From Ganoderma boninense (Eukaryota > Basidiomycota > Agaricomycetes > Polyporales > Polyporaceae): a stretch of DNA of 64,000 bases. The stretch is taken from the NCBI GenBank assembly GCA_002900995.3, contig CM035315.1, positions 1,602,708 through 1,666,707 on the forward strand. Direction: 5' to 3'. The notes below the pieces were generated by a model. That model was not told the DNA's origin, did not search any database, and was given only the letters and a program-made list of their open reading frames with translations. Numbering within the stretch: the first letter of the stretch is position 1; each line of letters starts with the position of its first letter. Below, in pieces: positions 25,562 through 37,440 of the stretch. A program made the translations under genes and the position numbers.

Positions 25562-27978
25562 TTGTACATTATCGTTGCTTTCTTGGGTCTCTCGTTGCTT
25601 TCGGTTTGCCTGTCCACGGCCGCTCTCGTGCTCGCACTCGCAGATATCCCTCGCATCATCGCCGTTATTTCCGCCATCGACTTTGCTCGGACCCGATCGT
25701 TTTGTGTTTGTTCGCAGTGGGGTTTGATGCGATTCCGTCGGGAAGCCCGGAGGGCAGCCCACTGTGTTCGGCTCTCTGGCCTCCGCATCCAGTCATTGCA
25801 TGGCATTCATTCCTTGTGGTCGGCCCCGGTTCCCTTCAACGATCGGCGTGCATTGTCAATGCTACGACGCCTTTCACCCTCGTTTGCCCCATCCCACCCC
25901 GCCGCCACTTCTTGGACTCACACTCTCTCGTCTCCGATACCTCCGATCTCCTCCCTCTGCATCCCCCCGCGCTCGATCCCTCGCCGCTCTTGGCCCGACT
26001 TCGCGGCCCTGCGGTCTCTGTCGCCGGTCGTTCTCACAAGGCGTCTCCAGCTTCCCAGCACACCGGCGTCGCTCATGCATCGGCCCTCTCCAGCGAGCAG
26101 GAGCCGTCTGGGGGTTGGCAAATCTTTGCGTCGCTGCCAACGTTTGCGAGCGCGTGCATTCATTTCGCCATTATGAAAGCACGGGGACGCTATCTGTTTT
26201 CCACGCTCGTCATCTCCGCCGTCAGCTCCCATGGCCCACGTTCTTCTGCCGACGTGTCCCCCTCGTTGATGCGCGTCCGTGCAACTGTATGTACTTCATA
26301 TGCTCCATGCTCCCCTGCCAGGACCTTCCACTCTTTTCTTATCACCTACGGTGCCTTGGGCCTTGGTATGATAGCTTTGCCTCCATGCCTGTCTGGTCTC
26401 CGCGCCTCGTGGTCTCGAACATGGACATATGCAGGCCTTCTGCCCTTCTCCGCCCCCAGACCGTCGCCGTCCATCTAGCATACTGTGTTTTGTCTCAACC
26501 CAACCCCCCCAACCCCTCCAAACCCTCATACGCAGTTTCAGTTCCGCCGGTCCAGGATAGTTCGGACGTTCCAAAAAGTCGATTCGATCCGAGTAGAAGC
26601 TCTAGAAGTACTAAAAGTAATGTATCACTACCATCCCCATCACATCGGCATCGTCATACGCCATGGATCTCGTGCGATGCTTGTGTACAGTACCCATCAT
26701 CCATTTCGGGGACACAAAGCCAACTAGCAACAGATCGCATTATACTATAGATTTGCAGCCGTAGTGTCATATAGCATAGTGTTTCCGCAATACATGGTGT
26801 ACCACAGACCGGGGTTTCGTGCATTGTGCGGTTCTCGCATCCCCTTCCCTTTAAATTTAGTCTGCGCCCGCCGCTCTGAGTCCCGTACAGGGTTCCGATG
26901 TCGTGTCATGTCACTGCAGCAGGACAAGATCTCCGCGCCTAACCTATCTTTGTGTGCGCACTTCACAGGGCCTTCAAGCAGGATCGAGGTGCGCCTAAAA
27001 CACGATTCAGGATGCAATGCGCACATATGTCGTGTGTTCAACGGGGAAGCAAGTTCTGGTCGTTTTCTATCGAGATCATGCCGGGAGGGTGACGCACGCG
27101 ATCGCGTCCGCCGCCGTCGAAGTCGAACAATGGCGCAGCGCCGCACCCAGCTGCCTTCTTCCGGAGTAAGTAACATTAAGATGCGTGTGCATGCTGAGGC
27201 GAAGTGTGACTGAGCGGCCAGTGAGAGTGACATCGTCGGACTCTTGCGGCACAGTGGGCGTCGCGCCTGCGAGCTTGAGGGCCCGGGGTGGTGAGTGCTT
27301 AACGTTAACGGCGAAGATTTCCGGGCCCCCCCTTCGACGTTCGAACAGATTTGCTGATGATGATGTGCGCTGACTGTGCCGTACCCCAACACCTCCCAAC
27401 GTTGTGTTTATTGACGTGCGTGGTGTGGATTGTAACGCATTCAGCCCGCCGAGCGTTCGACTCAGTCCGACGTCCGACGCGTGGTCCGCCCAGGTTGTCA
27501 GCTGTCCATGTCACGCCGGGGTTTATGTGCTGGATCCGTGTTGTGCTCGGACTCGCATTCTACTTCTACTTTGCCTTCGCCTTCGGATGCGGAATCGGAT
27601 TCGGGGTCTACTAAGCAGTAGGGTTAGGGGACTCGCGAAGACCAGGGCTCGGGGAGGAGAGAAGCGGGGCAGCGGCGGAGGGAGAACGCCAGAACCACTG
27701 GAACACCAACACCAGAAGTCGAGAGAGAAGGCCCACGACGGGACGAGGGCGGGTGTAGCCGACTAAGCCCGAAGCAGGAGCAATAGCAGCCTACTGCAAT
27801 TCGACGCGGACGAAGAGGAGCTCAGCGCTCAACGTCCGCCGGGGAGCGGGGCGCGGGGCGCGGGAGTGTGGGGAGGGAGGAAGAGCTCGCGCGAGGCTAA
27901 CTGTAGGCTGAGCTGCTTCGATTGGGGCCGGGCGGGGCGTCGAGGTCGAAGCATGTCATCCATGGCCATCCCGATAGT

Positions 27979-28059
27979 GCGAGACTGACGCACCGCCGTG
28001 CCCGCGTGGCGATAGCCTGCGCGACTGACGTCGACCGCCGTGCACGCGTGGCGATCGAT
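27979..28059. repeat. Imperfect tandem duplication, unit about 40 bp
   Basis: Two adjacent units share GACTGACG, then ACCGCCGTGC, then GCGTGGCGAT in the same order and spacing. The unit carries several CG-rich palindrome-like steps. Confidence 0.6.
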
Positions 28060-30172
28060 CTCGGGCGAGGTTCGTGGCTCGTGGCTCTGGGGCTTGTCGC
28101 GGACGGCGAGGGAGGAGCGTAGACGTGGACGTGCCAGCTAGTCTGACGGGGCTCGCGAGGCTGACTGCGCTGCGTTGGGGATCGCCTGTAGGTCGGCCGG
28201 GTCACGAGGGTGCCGCGTGGAGATGGTTATCTGGGAAGTTCGGGGCTTCGACAGGAGCTGGGGGGATCTTCTTGGGCGAGCAATCTAGACATATGAGTAT
28301 GTCGGCGAGGCGAGGCGCGGCGGAGAGCCCCGTCCCCTGTCCCCGGATGTGGAGTGCGCGGATCCGCGGGCCACTGAGCATGCACTGTACTCACCGAAAT
28401 ACTGTACCCACCAACGATGGGTCCAGAAAGACAGGAGGAACTGGGCTTGTCGTGTTGGGTGCGGTAGGTCGGGTCGACGGGTTTGCCCTTCTGCGATCTT
28501 CACAGAAGGCTCGGAACCGCACCCGTGACCCGTGGCGCCGTGTTGTTATAAGACGATTGAACGCTGGGTGAGGCCATGTCGAGCTCCCAGTGGCACCCGG
28601 ATAAAATCTATCGGAAATCGAAGGGGTGTGTGGTACGGCGAGTGTATTGCGAAAGCCAGGCTGTGAAGCCGACAGCACGGAGACCGAACCCACTCTGCGC
28701 CTGCAGGACGCAGTCGGCCAGGGCAGCACCGGGCCCCCTGATTTCCGCATCTTCAGTCCGAGCGCGGAGGAGAAGTGCGGCTTCGGAGCAAGGTTCGACG
28801 ACTTCGCAGGGATCAAGGCAGTGGCTGCAGAAGGAAGTGCAAGCGCCTTCTCGAATTGAAAACTTTCTTCTGGCAAGATTTCCTTGACGTTCCTGCGCGT
28901 CGGGACCCGTCGCAAGCATACACTCCTCTGGCAGATGTTCCGCAGGTCTGATGCCGCCGTGTGAGCGCGAGGGTGGTGGATGCAGGTGTGGAAGGAGGGA
29001 TACCAAAGATTCGGAAGTACAATCAGGTCCCGGAGCCTTGGGGATGTGGAGCGATGAGAACCAGAAGCGCGCAGAAGCTTGTCGCTGCAGAGCTTTGGCA
29101 GAGCTGGAGGGCGCGGGGAAACGCATTCGGCCGGGGCCTTGTTCCGTTTTGGGAAGACTTGGATGACGAGGTGCACCATCGACATCGCAGGCCTTGTTGA
29201 ACGGTTGTAACAGTCGACGGCGCTGGAATGAACACGTTTTGGAGGGGTCGAGAATATATGTACTCCCTCATGCTGGGCACGTTGGGTAGAGAACACCACC
29301 TGTCGTTCGCCAGATGAGCCACGCCCAACGCAAATAACTAACTTACAACTTGAAGTCTTTCAAACAAATACGTAATCAGTGTAAAAGACTCACAACCCCG
29401 GCGGCCACAATGCGCCGCGGGAGCAGTGGTCATAGGAGACGATCCACGGCAGCAGAGACAGAAACGACGACCATGTTCCAACATCGCCTTGTCTACGGGC
29501 CCCACCGTTGCCCTGGAGTCTCCAGCGACTGCGCGGGTATCACTAGCTGCAGTCTTCGCGCGTCCAGCTCCCGCCGGTGGGGACCGTGCCCGCGAGTCAA
29601 TGCAAATGTCGCGATAATCTGAGGTGTTAGGTGCTCACATCGTACGATCGAGTGCCCAGTTCTGGAGAGTCCAGCATCCGTCATTCCGCGGACATCCACT
29701 CTCCTTGGAACGCAACTTCTCAATCGCTCGATCTGAGTCCATGGCCTGCAGACCACAGCTTGATATGGGCAGCATGGCGAGTACGTCACTGGGACGGGGA
29801 TCGTCGGTGGTGTGAACCAGCCGCCTAGCCCGAAGCCTACTTGACAAGGGTTAAAATCAGCTCCAGATATCGTGCGGGATGCTCACCTGCACCGGACCTC
29901 CGCAGCGCCGCCTACTAGACGGTGATGCATGATGCCCTGGAAAATGATCTCATAGCAAGTAGCCGGCAATGCAGGCCTAGGTACGAACCGTGTGCTCCAT
30001 GCGCAAGTCCGTCCGAGGAGGAATGGCAAGAAGCGCCTCATGTGCCTGTCCGCCTTCATTCAGCGTGCGAGGCGACGCTGCATCTATAGAATAGATAGAA
30101 CGGGGAAAAGTCCAAGGAGAAACGCAAGGACGCTCATATGTTACGTATACTCGACACACACGAAGATATAAT

Positions 30173-30187
30173 GAGAGAGAGAGAGAA
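30173..30187. repeat. (GA)n microsatellite
   Basis: Seven GA dinucleotides in a row, about 130 bases beyond the stop codon of SEC24. Confidence 0.7.
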
Positions 30188-30314
30188 CGAAAGGGAGCCC
30201 ATTCTGTCCGCAGGATCGCTTGTTAATGACTTTACACGCTTCTTGGCCCTCGCAGCTGCATCCCCTGCCCCCACCTCCGCCCTTCACTTTCGTCATCGCC
30301 TACTCTAGCTGCAC

Positions 30315-33300
30315 TTAGTAGCTCGAGCCGTTGACCTGTCGCAATGCGCATACACCCTATCGTCAGCATCGCCAAACTCCACCACCGAAGCCATGCGAGA
30401 CGCACCTTGTCGCGGAGCTGCGAGATGAACTGCTGGTAACTCGGCAGCACATCCGCACGGTCCTGGATGAGGCACGACAGCGCCCAGAGCCGCAGCGGGG
30501 GCTCGCCGTCCTCCTTGACGACGTACAGGTGCGGGTAGTACACGCCTCGGCGCATCTCGCGCGTCTTTTGGATGACCGCGTTCACGCGCTGCGAGAACGC
30601 GTTTTCGAGCAGCGGCAGCGTCGTCTGTTGCAGACAGTTTAGCGTCCGTTCTGTGCATGGCGGAGGTTGGGGGAGGGAGGTATCTCACCTTGCCACCACG
30701 GAGGACTTCGTAGCTGGGGAGGTTGAAGACGTCCATGATGAGCTGCGGCACGGCGTCCCGACCGACCCACAAAAAGATCGTCTGGCCGTCCTCGATGAGG
30801 AACAGGCCATGGCGCTCGAGTCGCTCTGAGGTGAGGGGCAGAGGCTGGGGCATGATCACACCCTGCTCGCCCACCGTACCACACTTCGTTGGACGCGGTT
30901 AGTTCGCGTTTTACAACGTCGATGCACGACAGGACGCACCTCTGGTGGCATGTTGTGGAGCGAGTAGAACGTCGGGTAGATGTATGGCATGAGGACTTGC
31001 GAGGGGAGCGTAGTGAGCAGGCACTGCGCATACGCCCTGAGGTCTGGAGGGATCTGCGCGCTCTGGCGGATACCGACCTACACATTCGCACAAAAAGCGT
31101 TAACACGTACTCCCCGCCACACGTTGATTGAAGCAAGACGAAACTCACGTTCTTGAGCAGCCCAAGCGTCAACACCGCCAACATCTTCAAGTTCTCCGAG
31201 ATCGCGAGCTGCGCACTCGCGCCGGCACCAGCGGCGGTCATGCTCGCCTTGTACGCCTGCAAAATCTCGACCATCTTGTTGAACAGCGCATCGCGCGCGT
31301 CCTCGAGCTTGTGCGTGATCGAGCGCTCGACTCCCTTGTTCGCGAGGAGCGTCGCGATCGCGATTTGGTCCGCGGACGCGAACACGTCCGACAGGCTGTT
31401 CGTCGTCGGGATCGCGCTCGTAATTACACGGATCCTCCTCTCGCCATAGCACGTCGTGTGCAGCACGGCGGTCTGGAGCACGACGAACGGCGCGGTGATG
31501 TTGTCCTCGATCTGGATCTCGATCGCGTACGAGAGGTCCTGCGGCACGGTGGGCATGGCGAGGAGGTCCGTCGAGCGCACGAAGAAGTTGCCGTGGAACG
31601 ACGACATGCGCAGGTTCTTGGACGCGCGCACGCGCATGACTGCCTCGAGCATGATCGGCATCGCGAGCACCTCACCGAACTCGTGCGCGAACTTGACGGC
31701 GTCCTCGGTGCGCGATGCGTTGAACGCGGGGTAGAAGTACGTCTGGCCAGAGGTGTAGTGGGGTAGGCACGCTGTCGACGCGATCACATGAGCGTTGGCC
31801 ACGCCAGAATAGAACGCGATCGAATGAATTCTTACCCAGTGTCGCAACATCCTGGTACGCAGCGCTGAACAGGAACATGTCGACGGCGACCTGAGCGCGC
31901 GAACATTCGATCGCGAACGTCTTGTAGAACGGCGATGAAGGCTGCAACAAGCCAGACTCCTGTAAAGTAAGAAAAATGAGAGATTCTGCGAGCAAAGATG
32001 TTCGAATGAAACAAACCTTCGACGTGCCGAGGACCTTGGGATCCTCCCTGTTCTTCACAGAGCCAGCACCATGAGAGGGCAGGCTTGAAGAAAGCACGAC
32101 GATCTTGCCACCAATGTGCGACTAAATGCAAATGGTTAGATCGCGTTCAGAGATAATCGTGGTGGGTCATGAACGGACCATCATCTTGAACGCGGCCTGA
32201 AGCGCGGGGCCGAGAGCACTGCCGATGATGTGGTTCTCCTGGAACATGTCGTTCAGGCGGCCGAGGAGGGCCTCGATCGCAGGACGGCTCTCAGTCAAGT
32301 TGACGAGCAAGTCGGTTGGCTTGGGGAGGAAGACGTCGTCGATGTCGGAGACCACGAGCATGCTCGAGTCCGTAGCACCGGCCTGTCAGGCATCGTGAGT
32401 AATTGCACTCCTTCAGCCAACACCCCATCGCTCAGCGGACTCACAGGCAAGGAGAAGAAATGAAGCGACACATCAAACGCAATGAACGCGACTTTGGTTC
32501 TTGAGTCCTCGTTCGGAATGCGGTCGAGGTTCTCCAGAATCGTGCGGGTCGCGGTCGCGACCATGCCGGATTGGATCGCATTGTGTGAGACGTCGATGAG
32601 GAAGATGTACACGGCCGGCTGAGGAGGGCGGACCATGTACTCTGTGGGCGCAACGAATTCAACCACGCCGTGATTGAGCTCTGCACGGGCCCACCGATCG
32701 CCAGGCTGATTCCGGGCTTGGTCCCAGTCGAAAAGTTGCGGCACTTCGTTGGACATGGAACACATGCAGCACCGCCAGCTTGATGGGGATGAACGGGGGA
32801 GTACGGCGCGAGAGGATGAGACTCACCGGTTACCACCGTCGATGAACTGCACGTAAGGGTTGATGTACGTCCTACACCTTCTACAGCGCGCGATAACGGT
32901 ATCCGTGACAAGAGGGACAGGATCATCTCCTTCCTTCAATGATCGGTATGGCGTTATGACCAGGCCGAGCGGAAGCTTGGACTTTCCGAGCAACGAGTTG
33001 GAGGTCGGGATTGCGTTCAGAGTGCACCGCTGGTACGACGTATCCGCGTTCGCGAATGGGGAGTTGGATAGCGAGGAGTTGGGAGGAAGAATGATGTCGG
33101 GCGGAGGGCGGTGCAGCTCGAGAGGCTCAGGCGGGGCAGTAAGCAGGTTCGTGGTGAAGAGACGGAGACCCTTCTGGCCCATATTCATTTGCGAAAACTG
33201 GTCGGCGAGACCAGCGACCGGGGCCTGCCCATATGCTGGCTGTTGACCAAATCCTGGCGCATTGATGTACTCTGGTTCTTGCGGAGCACCTCCGTAGTAA

Positions 33301-33807
33301 GGAGGTTGTGCTCCGGGTTGGGACGGGGCTTGTTGTTGCGCGAACTGGCCTTCCGCGGCGAGACCGGGGGTGAAGAGCTGGGACGGCTGAGCAGGCTGAG
33401 CGGGGACGGCACCGTAGGCTGGACCCGGAGGAGCAACCATTGCGTCCGCGCCATAGTAGGCTTGCGTCTGGCCTGCTGCATACTGTCGACGTTTTGCATG
33501 ATGCGTAGACTGCGGGGGAGGAGATGCACTGGGAGCGGGATTGAGGCTTGGGCTCATGGCCTCGGGATCAGGGAAGGGTGGCTCCCACTGTGTTCTACCC
33601 GTCGCGGTTTCTAGTAAAGCCGAGTCCAATTCGTTGTATGCTTGTCATCGGTTGGGACCGAGATAGTACTCACCGATGAAGAGCCAGCGTTGGGCGTTTT
33701 GATCCCTGCGTCTTAGCAGTCAATGCGAGGGGTAACGAAATATCGAAAAGGAATACTGACCATTCTGCGGTCCATCCTGGAGGCAGTTGCTGAGCAGGGG
33801 AGGACAT
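30315..33807 (-). CDS. SEC24: COPII coat subunit Sec24 with N-terminal WW domain
   Basis: Cargo-binding subunit of the Sec23/24 complex that buds vesicles from the endoplasmic reticulum. From ATG 33807-33805 the protein opens MSSPAQQ, and the first three exons join to a WW domain (residues about 8-40: [29 protein letters not shown]) with both signature tryptophans and the final Pro. A Pro/Gln/Ala/Tyr-rich disordered stretch follows, then [19 protein letters not shown] and a Sec23/24 zinc finger (CRRC ... RCCMC, Cys pairs split by an intron near 32800). The trunk domain has [13 protein letters not shown] and [14 protein letters not shown], followed by beta-sandwich and helical parts ([20 protein letters not shown]) and a gelsolin-like domain ([20 protein letters not shown]). 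The end is VNGSSY at 30315. About eleven exons; full length for the family. The WW fusion is the only unusual point. Confidence 0.95.
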
Positions 33808-34272
33808 GTCCGAGCAAAAGTGAGAAGAAGAAGAGACGAAAAGCGCAGGATGTGGTGACGGTCGAGGATTCGGTCAGAAGTCGACTCGGCGACACGCGAC
33901 ACGTCGTGGGCGCTACTGCATCACTGGCATCATCCGCCACCACGCCCAAGCCCCAGCCTTCGTCACCGCCAACTCGCCCCCTCGACTTACGTGGAGCAAT
34001 CACATCTCGTCCCTCTTGTCCATCCTCGCTTTTGTGTGTCTAGCGGCCATCGTATACAGAGTCGGCTGTGCGCATAAAGCTGTGATGCGCATGACATCGG
34101 TCCGTAAGTACAGTACGCGTGCGCACCACAACATCAACCGTGCGCCGATAACGCCTGCGTACGCATATATATCACGGGCAGCTGACCCCACGTTGCCGGC
34201 GTTATAAGGTCTGCAATGTGAGTACCCTTCAGCCCGTCTTGTCCTTCCATTCTAACTCCAGCTCGCGGCAGT
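33808..34272. other. Divergent promoter region SEC24 / MFS gene 3
   Basis: No exon seen. TTATAAGG at about 34202 lies 70 bases before the MFS ATG and could be its TATA element. Confidence 0.35.
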
Positions 34273-36331
34273 ATGGAAGTAGAATTGACCTCTATCCGCG
34301 CTCGTTCTCCTCATCCTCCAGACGAGGCGGCATCCCCTCCTATTCTCACAGACAATGAGGAGAAAAGCGTTCGCAAGAGTCTGGAAATAGTCATTGGCGA
34401 TACAGAGAGCATTCAACCAATTGACATCCCTGCGACTGCCGTCTCGGCCTCAACACCCGCGATGCGCCGAAAAGCCAGGATCCAGTTCATCACTCTCTGT
34501 TGGACTCTCTTTCTCGCGGGATGGAATGATGGCACGACGGGTCCTTTGCTCCCTCGTATTCAGATCGTATATCATGTACGTTGTTCATGCCTCTATCGCA
34601 CTCGAGGAGAGCCTTACTTAACCTCGGGAATATAGGTCAACTTTGCAGTCGTATCCCTGATCTTCGTGTTTAATTGCATCGTCTGTCAATTCTCCTCAGA
34701 GCTGGATGAGGCGTTCTGATACACATTGGTCTCATTGATAGGGTTTTTATGACCGCGGCTGTGACGAATGTTTGGCTCACGGATCGCCTTGGCTTCGGCA
34801 AGGTGATGGTGTTGGGTATATGCTTCATTCACGTCGTGGCTGGAAGGAGTAATTGACATAACTTCCTCTCAGGGTCGGCTGCACAAGTTGTAGGATACTG
34901 TTTGGAATCTCCTGCACCCGCGTTCCCTGTCTTCGTCCTTGGATATACTATCAACGGCTTCGGCATGGGACTCCAGGTGCGTGTGGCCCAACTTCGCAGT
35001 TGAGTGTCCCTACGATTCTTTATCCATCCTTCTGCCCATTAGGATGCCGGCGCGAATGGGTTCGTTGCATCCTTGAAAGACAACGCCACAACCAAGATGG
35101 GCATACTACATGCAATCTATGGTGCGAGTTAAACATCTCTCGAATATCGGCACCTTTGGACATTGATCAATTAGGCGTCGGCGCCTTGGTCTCCCCTCTC
35201 ATTGCAACCCAATTTGCCCAACTTCATCAATGGTCTTTCCACTACCTTACGTCCCTTGGCGTCGCGCTTGCGAACACGATCGCTTTGATTGTGGTGTTCC
35301 GTTTCAAGACCCAAGATGGTGCGCTTACTTGACCTATCTGGTCTATGTTGTCTATGTTGTATACGTGAGAGTTGGGATGTACAATTGTTCATTTCCTATT
35401 CGTTTACAGCTGCCCTGGCAGAAATTGGTCAAAATCCTCCTCCTGAAGAAGCACAGGAAAACGGCGAGAGCAAGTATCGCCAAATGTTCACACTCCGGTC
35501 TCTACACCTCATGGCCATCTTCATCCTCATCTACGTTGGTGTGGAGGTCACGCTTGGAGGCTCGTTGTACCATATCACGGCTAGTCAACTTCACTCATTC
35601 GACCTTGACAGGCTGGATTGTTACGTACGTTATCAACCTTCGTGGTGGAGGCCCTTCATCAGGGTACATCTCTTCTGGTTTCTTCGGTGGTATGCCTTCG
35701 TGCTTCGCATTTCACGTAGCCACTCAAAACGATTGTCAGGATTGACACTTGGCCGCATCGGGCTTCTGTGGGTCACCCAGAAAGTACGTCCCAATGTCGC
35801 TCGGTGGTTATTGATTGTTCTCAACCCCCTTTGCTCAGGTTGGTGAACGTCGCGCCATCTTCATGTATGCTATCGTAGCAATCGGGTATCCATCTTCTCA
35901 GTGTTCCATGTAGCCTATTCGCCCACTGACTAGAACCCTCGTCTTTGCAGGCTAGAGCTCATCATCTGGCTCGTCCCGTCGCTCATTGGTGGTGCCGTCG
36001 CCGTGTCGTTCGTTGGGGTCCTCCTTGGTCCCATCTACCCGATCGTTATGAATCACGCGAGTCGCGTCCTCCCTCCTAAGCTCCTGACTGGGTCGATTGG
36101 GTGGATCGCAGGCTTTGGGCAGGCAGGCTCGGCCTTATTGCCGTTCCTTACCGGAGCACTCGCGTCGAGAGTTGGCATCAAAAGTTTGCAACCTCTGTAT
36201 GTTCCCAACTGAATCTCGGTAATCTTTGCTTGGCTAATGAAGGGTGTTCTGTGACCAGGTTGGTGTCGATGATGGGTTTCATGGTCTTTTTATGGGCGCT
36301 CGTTCCGAATAACCCACGTCGCGTCGAGTAA
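34273..36331 (+). CDS. MFS transporter, paralogue 3
   Basis: Twelve-helix major facilitator closely matching the two genes at the start of the window, but 30 kb away. ATG 34273 begins an acidic N-terminus of about 70 residues. Helix 1 has AGWNDGTTGPLLPRIQIVYH, then VNFAVVSLIFVFNCIV, TDRLGFGKVMVLG, FVLGYTINGFGMGLQ, a conserved NGFVASLKDNATTKMGILHA block near 35050-35120, LVSPLIATQFAQLHQW near 35190-35235, KYRQMFTLRSLHLM, WIVTYVINLRGGGPSSGYIS, LTLGRIGLLWVTQK, SFVGVLLGPIYPIVMNHASR near 36005-36065 and MGFMVFLWALVPNN. It ends at 36331. About eleven exons; intact in every block I could follow. Substrate unknown. Confidence 0.9.
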
Positions 36332-36579
36332 AGCTCGCGTAGAGAACTAGATCATGTATACCCCCTTTCATTGTTGAACGCTCGAGTGTGTTACTCATGG
36401 ATTGAGATTTCTTCTGCAAACTTGTCGTGCGGTGTAGTATTCACGGTCGCTGAGTTCGCGGAATTAGCGATGACATCATGACGCCACCGATTTACAGCGA
36501 TGTTTGCGGGGAGTCATCCTCCCTGATCATCTTTCCTCTCACCATCGTTCATCGTCTCCTGCCCGACTTTCCTGCAATC

Positions 36580-37440
36580 ATGTCTGTCCCGTTGACGACG
36601 CATCTTGTCTCGCTCTCAACGCCGCGTCCCTATTCCGCCGCAATCGAGCACGCCTTCCTCACCGCGGCTGGCACTGGCGCCCTCTCCGCGCCCCTCCTGT
36701 CGCTCTACCTCTCGCAGGACCGCATCTACGCCGCGCACGCCTACCCGCGCTTCCTGGGCCACCTCCTTGGGCGCGTTCCCTTCTCGTCGCGTCACGCGCC
36801 TGGCTCGCGCGAGGAACGCTTCAATCGAGAGGTGGTTGGTGTCCTCTCCGATGCGCTGTTGAATGTCCGGCGCGAGGTTGGGCTGTTCGAGGAGGTCGAG
36901 AGGAAGTATGCATTGCCAAGCTTTGCAGGGTGGAAGGAGCGAAAGGCCACACGGGACTACACAGCAGAGATGGCAAGGATAGGCACCATGGGAAGCTTTG
37001 AGGGTGGGTTGGTGTTTCTGTGGGCTATGGAAAGGGTCAGTTGATACACAGTATTAGAGTAAGCTTGAAGTGGACTTATGTGTGTATCCTTTGCTAGGTG
37101 TACCTTGATGCATGGAAATATGTGAAACAACTGCTATCATGCAGCCTCAGCCAGGGAGAGTCAAACCCTATGCTCCTTGCTGTTGAGGAGCTGGTTCAGA
37201 ACTGGACCTCTCCAGAGTTTGAAAAGTTTGTTGATGGCTTGGCAGACCTTGTGGACAGGTATGTCATAGTTACAACACAATCAGTACACTGCTTGACTGA
37301 ATTTGCATAGGCTGGAGATTTCTCAGGGCTCTGCTGCATTTATCCAGACTGAGGAGATATGGGCAAGAGTTGTTGAACTTGAAGAAGCATTTTGGCCTGT
37401 TGGTGGGGAGGAGGTAAAGATTCTTCAACACTGTACTTGA
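36580..37440 (+). CDS. TenA/THI-4-like (heme-oxygenase-fold) protein
   Basis: Member of the TENA/THI-4 family, all-helical proteins related to thiaminase II; the role of the fungal branch is not settled. ATG 36580 gives MSVPLTTHLVSLS, then the family pattern AIEHAFLTAAGTGAL, LYLSQDRIYAAHAYPRFLGH, NVRREVGLFEEVERKYAL, TRDYTAEMARIGTMGS, GGLVFLWAMER, an intron, VYLDAWKYVKQL, a second intron (37259 to about 37309) and EIWARVVELEEAFWPVGGEE. The stop is at 37440; GTAAAG just after GGEE could be a donor, so the last residues are uncertain. An in-frame ATG at 36478 would add 34 residues but falls outside the conserved start. From 36954 on, all CG dinucleotides are missing and composition becomes AT-rich while the frame stays intact. 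It converges on the C2H2 gene. Confidence 0.88.

Larger units (their letters stand above)
25562..30314. other. Gene-poor interval
   Basis: The first kilobase is strongly pyrimidine-rich on the plus strand, which leaves long open frames (25489-26478 and 25764-26750) without protein-like features. A minus frame of 302 codons at 28391-29299 is single-exon and shows no recognisable domain. The interval contains a tandem duplication near 27979-28059 and a (GA)n tract near 30173-30187. Confidence 0.35.

Noticed and set aside
25489..26750. Two overlapping open frames of about 330 codons
   Set aside because: The region is pyrimidine-rich on the plus strand, so stops are rare in several frames at once. 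The sequence is Ser/Pro/Leu-rich and domain-free.
28391..29299. 302-codon minus-strand open frame
   Set aside because: Could not be tied to any family, and opposite-strand frames are also open. Kept only as part of the gene-poor interval.
31128..31766. 212-codon plus-strand frame inside SEC24
   Set aside because: Shadow of the minus-strand SEC24 exon.
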